DNA from: JACVRN01 sp035276685
GTDB taxonomy: Bacteria; Acidobacteriota; Blastocatellia; Pyrinomonadales; Pyrinomonadaceae
DNA: 64,000 nt
Direction of reading: 5' to 3'
NCBI GenBank assembly: GCA_035276685.1
Contig: DATELK010000165.1
Span: forward strand, 6,186 to 70,185
Shown: positions 58,876-64,000 of the stretch, piece by piece
How positions within the stretch are numbered: the stretch's first letter is position 1
Layout of the letters: each line of letters opens with the position of its first letter
The notes under the pieces: model-generated
What the model saw: only the letters and a program-made list of their open reading frames with translations
Database searches by the model: none
Told to the model about the DNA's origin: nothing
Made by a program: the position numbers and the translations under genes

Positions 58876-60846
58876 ATGCCGAAACCAAATGACCAAATAG
58901 GCCCGTACACTTTAATCAGCAAACTGGGCAGAGGTGCGTTTGGAGCAGTCTGGCTGGCCGAAAAGCGCACAGCCATCGCAACAACTAAAGTAGCAATCAA
59001 AATCCCAAATGACGAAGATGTGGATTTGGAGGCCGTCAGACAGGAAGCATCCCTCTGGGTTCACGCGAGCGGCCACCCTAATGTTTTACCGATTATTGAC
59101 GCGGATATTTACGATGAGCAGGTGATTATCGTCAGTGAATATGCTCATGACGGTTCACTTACGAAATGGCTGGAGAAACACGGAGGCAAAGCCCCGTCTA
59201 TCGAAGCAGCAGTAGAAATGATGCTAGGTATTCTTTCGGGGCTGGAGCATCTTCACAGGCGCGGTATCATCCATAGAGATTTGAAGCCAGATAACATTCT
59301 TCTACAAGATGAAACACCACGATTGGCCGACTTCGGCATCGCACGCATCCTGAAAACAACTTCAAAGAGCACAGTGGCCACAGGCACTCCAGCTTACATG
59401 CCGCCGGAAGCTTTTGACGGCAAGCGAAGTGAGCATACTGATATTTGGTCAGCGGGAGTGATTTGTTATCAACTGCTGACAGGAAGATTGCCTTTCCCGC
59501 ATACTGATATTTCTTCGCTTCTGATGGCGATAGTGACAAAAGAATCAGGGCCGTTGCCAGACTCCGTCCCAAAGCCTTTGCAGGAGGTGGTGCGAAGAGC
59601 TTTACAGAAAAATCCCAGAGAACGCTTCAATTCAGCCGGTGAGATGCGACAGGCTTTACGCGCCGCTATTCAGCAACAACCATCGACGAATAATCTAGGT
59701 ATTAAGACGGAGGTCTTGTGGCCGCTCTTGGCTGAGCTTCAACCGACAATTCTTGATAGAGCAGAAATTCAGCCTGATAAGAGTGTTAATGAGCGCAGAT
59801 TAAGTGAAACACAGAAATTGCAATTAGAGTACTGGATAGCTTTTAGAGACTTCTTACAGAAGCGTGACAGCTTCCTCAAGCTTCCAAAGCCGCAGCCTCA
59901 ACATTGGTTTCCAATTTCGATAGGCCGCACAAACTTCGGCCTCGTGGCGACCATGCACAGAAAGGGCCGTCGCGTATGCGCTTACATGGTTTTTTATGGC
60001 CCTGATGCGAAGTCACACTTTCACCTGCTGGAAAGAGACAAAGGTGCTATTCAGGACGAAGTTGGAGAAGCTTTGGAGTGGAGAGAGCTTCCTAAAAGAA
60101 AGGAAAGTCAGGTTCGTCTGTGTAAATATAGAATCGAGATTGAAAACAGGCAGGACTGGCCGAGTCAGCATGAATGGTTACAGGAGAAACTTGAGCTATT
60201 TCACAGGGTCTTCGCGCCAAGAGTACAGCGCTTAGAATCTTCTTTCAAACCCGTTGGAATTAAGGAAGTTCAAGAAGAAGATATAGCTAAGGCTGCTCCT
60301 GCGGCCGCTCCGCCTGCCTTAAGTCCTACTCCGATAGCATCTCCCACTATAACGGCATCAACCCCTGCTTTGGAGGAAAAGCCGCTCGAAGCATCATCTT
60401 CATCACCAAATCCCTCGCCTGCCCGAGAAAGAAATCCGTGGTTCGCTTATCTACTAGCTTTACCTTTCGGGTTCATAACTTTCCCATTCGCGTTTCCGCC
60501 AGAGAGGGCTGATGAGTATATAAAGGCGCCGCTATTTAGTAGTTTTGTTCTTTCTCCTTTGCTATATCTCCTTATTGGATACGGGGTGGCGGGTGCTATT
60601 TTCGGTTTTATCTTTCCTAGAACAGATAGGTCGTGGGGGATGTGGTTAACTGCTATACCTACGATTTATTTCGGTTATCTGTATTTAAGTAACATTCCAA
60701 CGCAGCCGATATCATCAATATTCTCAACTATCTGGGGATTAGTTTTTTTCTTCGTAATCTACCCACTTGTTGTTGCCTCTTTAAGCTCGTATTTAAGCTC
60801 GTGGTCAATAGAATGGATTAAGCAGCTTAAATCAAAAATGAAATGA
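58876..60846 (+). CDS. Ser/Thr protein kinase fused to a DUF4268-like domain and membrane segments
   Basis: 656 residues. The kinase domain (about 11-265) has the G-loop L-G-R-G-A-F-G-A-V, Lys42, H-R-D-L-K-P-D-N (133-140) and D-F-G (152-154), so it should be active. A second domain (about 275-455) matches the DUF4268 pattern: L-E-Y-W-I-A-F-R-D-F-L, H-W-F-P-I-S-I-G-R-T-N-F, E-V-G-E-A-L-E-W-R-E-L-P. A Pro/Ala/Ser-rich linker (about 465-520) leads to about four transmembrane helices (525-645). The gene is visibly poorer in GC than its surroundings, indicating transfer. DUF4268 is better known beside nuclease domains. Confidence 0.85.
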   Translation: MPKPNDQIGPYTLISKLGRGAFGAVWLAEKRTAIATTKVAIKIPNDEDVDLEAVRQEASLWVHASGHPNVLPIIDADIYDEQVIIVSEYAHDGSLTKWLEKHGGKAPSIEAAVEMMLGILSGLEHLHRRGIIHRDLKPDNILLQDETPRLADFGIARILKTTSKSTVATGTPAYMPPEAFDGKRSEHTDIWSAGVICYQLLTGRLPFPHTDISSLLMAIVTKESGPLPDSVPKPLQEVVRRALQKNPRERFNSAGEMRQALRAAIQQQPSTNNLGIKTEVLWPLLAELQPTILDRAEIQPDKSVNERRLSETQKLQLEYWIAFRDFLQKRDSFLKLPKPQPQHWFPISIGRTNFGLVATMHRKGRRVCAYMVFYGPDAKSHFHLLERDKGAIQDEVGEALEWRELPKRKESQVRLCKYRIEIENRQDWPSQHEWLQEKLELFHRVFAPRVQRLESSFKPVGIKEVQEEDIAKAAPAAAPPALSPTPIASPTITASTPALEEKPLEASSSSPNPSPARERNPWFAYLLALPFGFITFPFAFPPERADEYIKAPLFSSFVLSPLLYLLIGYGVAGAIFGFIFPRTDRSWGMWLTAIPTIYFGYLYLSNIPTQPISSIFSTIWGLVFFFVIYPLVVASLSSYLSSWSIEWIKQLKSKMK

Positions 60847-60852
60847 TTCTGA

Positions 60853-60960
60853 TTAGTATTCAGCAATAGATTCCATAAGAGTAGAATATTCCAAGTCTCT
60901 TGAACCAAAATCAGCCCAGAAGGCTTCTATAACCTTGCCAATCTTCTCAGGGAAATCGAT
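60853..60960 (-). pseudogene. Possible gene remnant at the right edge of the low-GC island
   Basis: On the minus strand a protein-like 35-codon stretch ends at TAA 60853: F-P-E-K-I-G-K-V-I-E-A-F-W-A-D-F, then R-D-L-E-Y-S-T-L-M-E-S-I. It runs into the start of the opposite-strand glycosyltransferase, where its frame loses protein-like character. It could be the end of a truncated gene brought in with the kinase. Not recognised. Confidence 0.25.
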
Positions 60961-62149
60961 TGTCTGCTTCGGCGGCGAGGATTGGTGGTATCACCACCCG
61001 CACTCGAAGAACCATTTGATGAAGCGGTTCGCGCGTGCGGGGAATAAAGTTATCTTCGTCAACTCGATTTCTATGGGGCTGGCTTCTTTGACGAACAAAG
61101 ACCTGTTGCCGAGAGTGTTCAGGAAGCTTCGCAGCTACTCCAAGCTTGCGCGCACGACCGCAGAGGGCATCACGGTTGTTTCGCCTCCGGCGCTGCCCTT
61201 CTTCGGGAGTCGAGCGGCGCGTGCTGCTAACCGTCGGCTGCTCAGAGCGCAGGTAGGCGCTCTCATGCGGCGGCGCGGCCTCACTCGTCCGATTCTCTGG
61301 ATAGCCATCCCCACAGCGGTTGACATGATAGGACATCTGGGCGAGCAGTTGGTCGTCTATCAGGTATCGGACAAGTATGACGCGAACACTATGGATCACG
61401 CGACGGACACGCGCGTCATACAGAGGCTCCACGAGCGAGCCATTGATTCGGCTGACATAATCTTCTATTCGGGCCGCAAGCTTCTGGAAGAGGCGACGCG
61501 AGGGCGCGAGCGCTCCTTCCTGCTGGAGCAGGCAGTGGATTTCGAGCACTGGGCCAGCGTCGGGACAGGAGAGCTGACGGTCGCGCCCGAGATAGAGCGA
61601 ATTCCTCATCCTCGTCTGGGCTACTTCGGCGCGATAGAGCCTTGGCTCGTAGACCAGGAGCTGGTGAGACAGGCTGCCAGAGAGCGCCCCGAGTGGCAGT
61701 GGGTTTTTATAGGCAATCGCTCGCGCGGGATGGAGATTGAGTCGCTCGGAAACGTTCACTTTCTTCCGGCGGTTCCTTACAACGAGCTTCCGCATTACGC
61801 GGCGGGCTTTGATGTCTGCGTGCTGCCTTGGGAGACGGAGCAGGCTTTTACGAGCTACGGCTCCGCGATAAAAGTGCGCGAGTATCTCGCCACGGGAAAG
61901 CCTGTCGTTATCGCGCCGCTTCCGGAATACGAGCCCATGCGCGACGTGCTACGCATAGCGCGAAGCCGCGCTGAGTTCCTGCGTCTGGTGCAGGAGGCTC
62001 TGGAAGAGCGAGACGAAGAAGCTGCACGAAGGCGGCAGGCCGCAGTCATGAGCGGCACGTGGGACGCACGCGCCGAATGGGTCAGCCGAATTATAGAGGA
62101 AGCTTTAACGGAGAAAGCACGCGCCTTGAAGCTTGAGACGCACGCCTAA
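60935..62149 (+). CDS. Glycosyltransferase (GT4/GT1-like)
   Basis: 404 residues, GT-B fold. The N-terminal part has V-C-F-G-G-E-D-W-W-Y-H-H-P-H-S. The C-terminal half has Y-F-G-A-I-E-P-W-L, F-I-G-N-R-S-R-G and the donor-site stretch A-T-G-K-P-V-V-I-A-P-L. It resembles family members that act in exopolysaccharide assembly. TTG 60935 is the most plausible start because the next ATG falls 29 codons into the conserved domain. The first six or seven codons coincide with the edge of the low-GC island, so the native start may have been replaced. Confidence 0.82.
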   Translation: MPIFSGKSIVCFGGEDWWYHHPHSKNHLMKRFARAGNKVIFVNSISMGLASLTNKDLLPRVFRKLRSYSKLARTTAEGITVVSPPALPFFGSRAARAANRRLLRAQVGALMRRRGLTRPILWIAIPTAVDMIGHLGEQLVVYQVSDKYDANTMDHATDTRVIQRLHERAIDSADIIFYSGRKLLEEATRGRERSFLLEQAVDFEHWASVGTGELTVAPEIERIPHPRLGYFGAIEPWLVDQELVRQAARERPEWQWVFIGNRSRGMEIESLGNVHFLPAVPYNELPHYAAGFDVCVLPWETEQAFTSYGSAIKVREYLATGKPVVIAPLPEYEPMRDVLRIARSRAEFLRLVQEALEERDEEAARRRQAAVMSGTWDARAEWVSRIIEEALTEKARALKLETHA

Positions 62150-63948
62150 GCTTTACGCAGACGCTGGCTGAGATAATTGACGCTCGCGTAGATGAAGACG
62201 GCCGCCAGCGCAAAGAGGAAGTAATGCAGGCTCAGTATGTACCTGTACTCCGTGTGCGTGGCAGACTGCACTAAGAGGTAATAGACGGGAACAGCCAGAA
62301 GCAGTACGAGCGCGCTTCTGACTCTGCGGCGTACAAGAAGGACGAGGCCGAAGATAGCCAGAGGCAGCATGACGGCCGTGATGTAGAGCTTCTGTAAGAA
62401 GGCTATGGGCAGGCGCGGGATTCTCGTCCAGGTGTTCGAGGCCGCGCCAAGCTCATACAACGCAGGCTCGCCGATTCTTATCAACGGGTTCGGCGACTGC
62501 GGCGCGGCGTTACTGATTACCAGCCGCGCCTGCTCGTCTCGCCCGCTCACGAACGGAAGCCTTATCAATCTTTCCGGCTGCTCTTCGGGCGTCTTCATCT
62601 CTTCGGTCTCGACAATCATCGACGCGTGTTTGGTGCGAGAGCTTTTGACGGCCAGCTCCATGCGGCCGCGCAGGATTTTGGCGCGTAAGGTTAGAACGTA
62701 ATCCGTGTTACTGCGAATCTCGAACGGAGCGGAGACGAGCTGGTCTCCGTACATGGAACGGTCGCCCGTAAGCTCTAAGGCTTGGTTATCCTGCGCGGCC
62801 GAAGCTCCTGGCGCGAGCGCGGCTTTCATCTTCAGCTCAGCCGCAGAGATTACCCAGACGGGCGCAAGCTCTCTGATTGCATCCAGCGAGTGAGAGACGG
62901 GCGGCTCTGTGGAGATGTTGCGCGCTCTTTCGAGCCTCAGCATGGAGGCTGCGCGCTCGGCCATCACGCCCGCGAACCACACGGGATGAGAGCCCACGAT
63001 TGACAGACCGTGCCTGAGCCGCATGCGCTCTCTGTATATGCCGTCAGGCTTAAAGAGCGAGCCGTAGTAGTCGGGCCGGTTAAGGCTCTCTGCCTCCCAC
63101 TTCATAATCCCCATGTCCGTTTGCGGCACGCCGAACCGTCCCTCGTGGTCGTAATCCGCGATGCCTTCCAGAAAGGTCTGGCCCGCGCCCAGAGAGAGCG
63201 GGATGAAATGGCGAAAGACTATGGCGTTGCGTATGGTCAAAGGCGCAATCACGAGCAGCGCTCCCGCCAGAAGCGCCGCCGCGTAAGCAAGCCGCGCCTT
63301 TCTCTCGAAGAGCAGTAGACACGAGGCGGCCAGAAACGGTGCCAGCAGTAGAGCGTTCGCCCTCAGCCAGCAGGAGAGGCCGACGAGTGCGCCTGCGGCC
63401 ACGATGGTTGCAATGCGTGGCCGCTTTGTGGCTCGCGCAAGAAGATAGACGGCCAGAAGGATTGGAAAGACGGAGAGCGAGTCCGGCAGAAGAAGCACGG
63501 AGTTCCACGCGAACTGCGGCGAGAGAGCGGCTAGGAGCCCGGCCGTGACTCCCGCCCCCAGTCCTAAAAGCTCCGCGAGGATGGCGAAGATGAGAATCGC
63601 GCACAGAGAGTCTACGGTTATCTGGAATAGCTGAACGGCGTCGTCTCTTTCGCCGGTGACGCTGTGAATGACGGCCAGCAGTATTGAGTAGCCGGGAGGG
63701 TGGCCCAGATTATCCGGGTCGGCCAGAGGCGACGTGGAAGAGAAGAAGGAGGCCGCGCCGCCTTCCTGCACGAGGCGGGCTATGCGCTTGTAGTCGCCCG
63801 CGACTACCCACTGCACCTTCTCGGCCTCCCAGCGCGCGTCCTGCCATGACAATAGCCGCACGCCCAGGGCCGTGAAAAAGATGCACAGCGCCGCAATGAC
63901 AAGCCGCCACCTTCCCGCCGCATGCACTCCCTCTGACGCCCTAAACAT
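62146..63948 (-). CDS. GT39-like integral membrane glycosyltransferase
   Basis: 600 residues. The first helix (about 16-33) and a periplasmic loop containing V-V-A-G-D-Y-K-R-I-A-R-L precede N-L-G-H-P-P-G-Y-S-I-L-L (about 79-90), the GT39/PMT-like signature. About ten helices occur in total. A soluble beta-rich insert occupies about 380-530 before the last helices. It is likely a polyprenyl-phosphate-sugar transferase of envelope glycans. Its last 4 bases overlap the end of the convergent glycosyltransferase, and the pair probably serves the same glycan. Confidence 0.8.
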   Translation of the reverse strand: MFRASEGVHAAGRWRLVIAALCIFFTALGVRLLSWQDARWEAEKVQWVVAGDYKRIARLVQEGGAASFFSSTSPLADPDNLGHPPGYSILLAVIHSVTGERDDAVQLFQITVDSLCAILIFAILAELLGLGAGVTAGLLAALSPQFAWNSVLLLPDSLSVFPILLAVYLLARATKRPRIATIVAAGALVGLSCWLRANALLLAPFLAASCLLLFERKARLAYAAALLAGALLVIAPLTIRNAIVFRHFIPLSLGAGQTFLEGIADYDHEGRFGVPQTDMGIMKWEAESLNRPDYYGSLFKPDGIYRERMRLRHGLSIVGSHPVWFAGVMAERAASMLRLERARNISTEPPVSHSLDAIRELAPVWVISAAELKMKAALAPGASAAQDNQALELTGDRSMYGDQLVSAPFEIRSNTDYVLTLRAKILRGRMELAVKSSRTKHASMIVETEEMKTPEEQPERLIRLPFVSGRDEQARLVISNAAPQSPNPLIRIGEPALYELGAASNTWTRIPRLPIAFLQKLYITAVMLPLAIFGLVLLVRRRVRSALVLLLAVPVYYLLVQSATHTEYRYILSLHYFLFALAAVFIYASVNYLSQRLRKA

Positions 63949-63967
63949 TCCGGGCCAGTGTAGCAGA

Positions 63968-64000
63968 AAAGGAAATTAACAAGGCAATGCAGAAGGCAGA
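63968..64000. repeat. R2 fragment joined to the start of an R1 copy
   Basis: AAGGAAATTAACAAGG resembles the end of an R2 arm and is followed at once by AATGCAGAAGGCAGA, the start of R1. The window ends here. Confidence 0.75.

Overview
The window is GC-rich bacterial chromosome with dense gene packing. The inventory is: lipoate genes, a PerR/peroxiredoxin locus, bactofilin, TtcA, glutamine-dependent NAD synthetase, many small hypothetical proteins and several families of short palindromic intergenic repeats. It looks like a free-living Gram-negative (TonB and lipoprotein genes), possibly an Acidobacteriota/Blastocatellia-type genome. That placement is inferred from gene style only. There is no rRNA operon, CRISPR array, prophage or transposase.

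Layout. 1-3.4 kb: end of lipB, a threonine/serine dehydratase, lipA and a medium-chain dehydrogenase. 3.4-6 kb: an STT3-like membrane glycosyltransferase behind a response-regulator receiver. 6-13.6 kb: a lysine/glycine-rich histone-like protein, a hydrolase and a thioesterase, a TonB/TPR/5'-nucleotidase run, and pepA. 13.7-16.5 kb: an SDR gene, then perR-prx-thioredoxin under a near-ideal Per box. 16.6-21.4 kb: a coupled operon of HEAT-cyclophilin fusion, M1-like peptidase with an altered active site, and DUF4112. 21.5-31.5 kb: a molybdopterin enzyme, bactofilin, ttcA, a TIR-domain protein, a GT-C glycosyltransferase and two GNATs. 31.5-39.2 kb: nadE, hicAB, and a hydantoinase-like operon (Gfo/Idh, cyclase, HyuA, HyuB).

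39.3-40.3 kb holds the most striking locus: a CAU-anticodon tRNA gene split in the anticodon loop by a 308-nt insert with the core of a group I intron. A lower-GC HNH nuclease-like gene lies just downstream on the same strand. 40.3-47.6 kb: DinB, lipoprotein, metalloprotease, enoyl-CoA hydratase, SDR, M61 peptidase and thioredoxin-2. 47.9-58.7 kb: DoxX, MFS transporter, a minus-strand run headed by an aconitase-family protein with its swivel domain first, a methyltransferase pair, a bestrophin/beta-carbonic anhydrase pair, and WrbA. 58.7-60.96 kb is a lower-GC island carrying a Ser/Thr kinase fused to a DUF4268-like domain and membrane segments. Two glycosyltransferase genes close the window.

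The intergenic spaces contain at least three dispersed palindromic families. R1 (about 92 bp, five full copies plus two partial) sits between co-directional genes. R2 (about 90 bp, three copies plus a fragment) is a long hairpin. R3 (about 200 bp, two copies) is a nested set of hairpins with paired compensatory differences. R1 and R2 create misleading N-terminal extensions upstream of several genes, so those starts were trimmed here.
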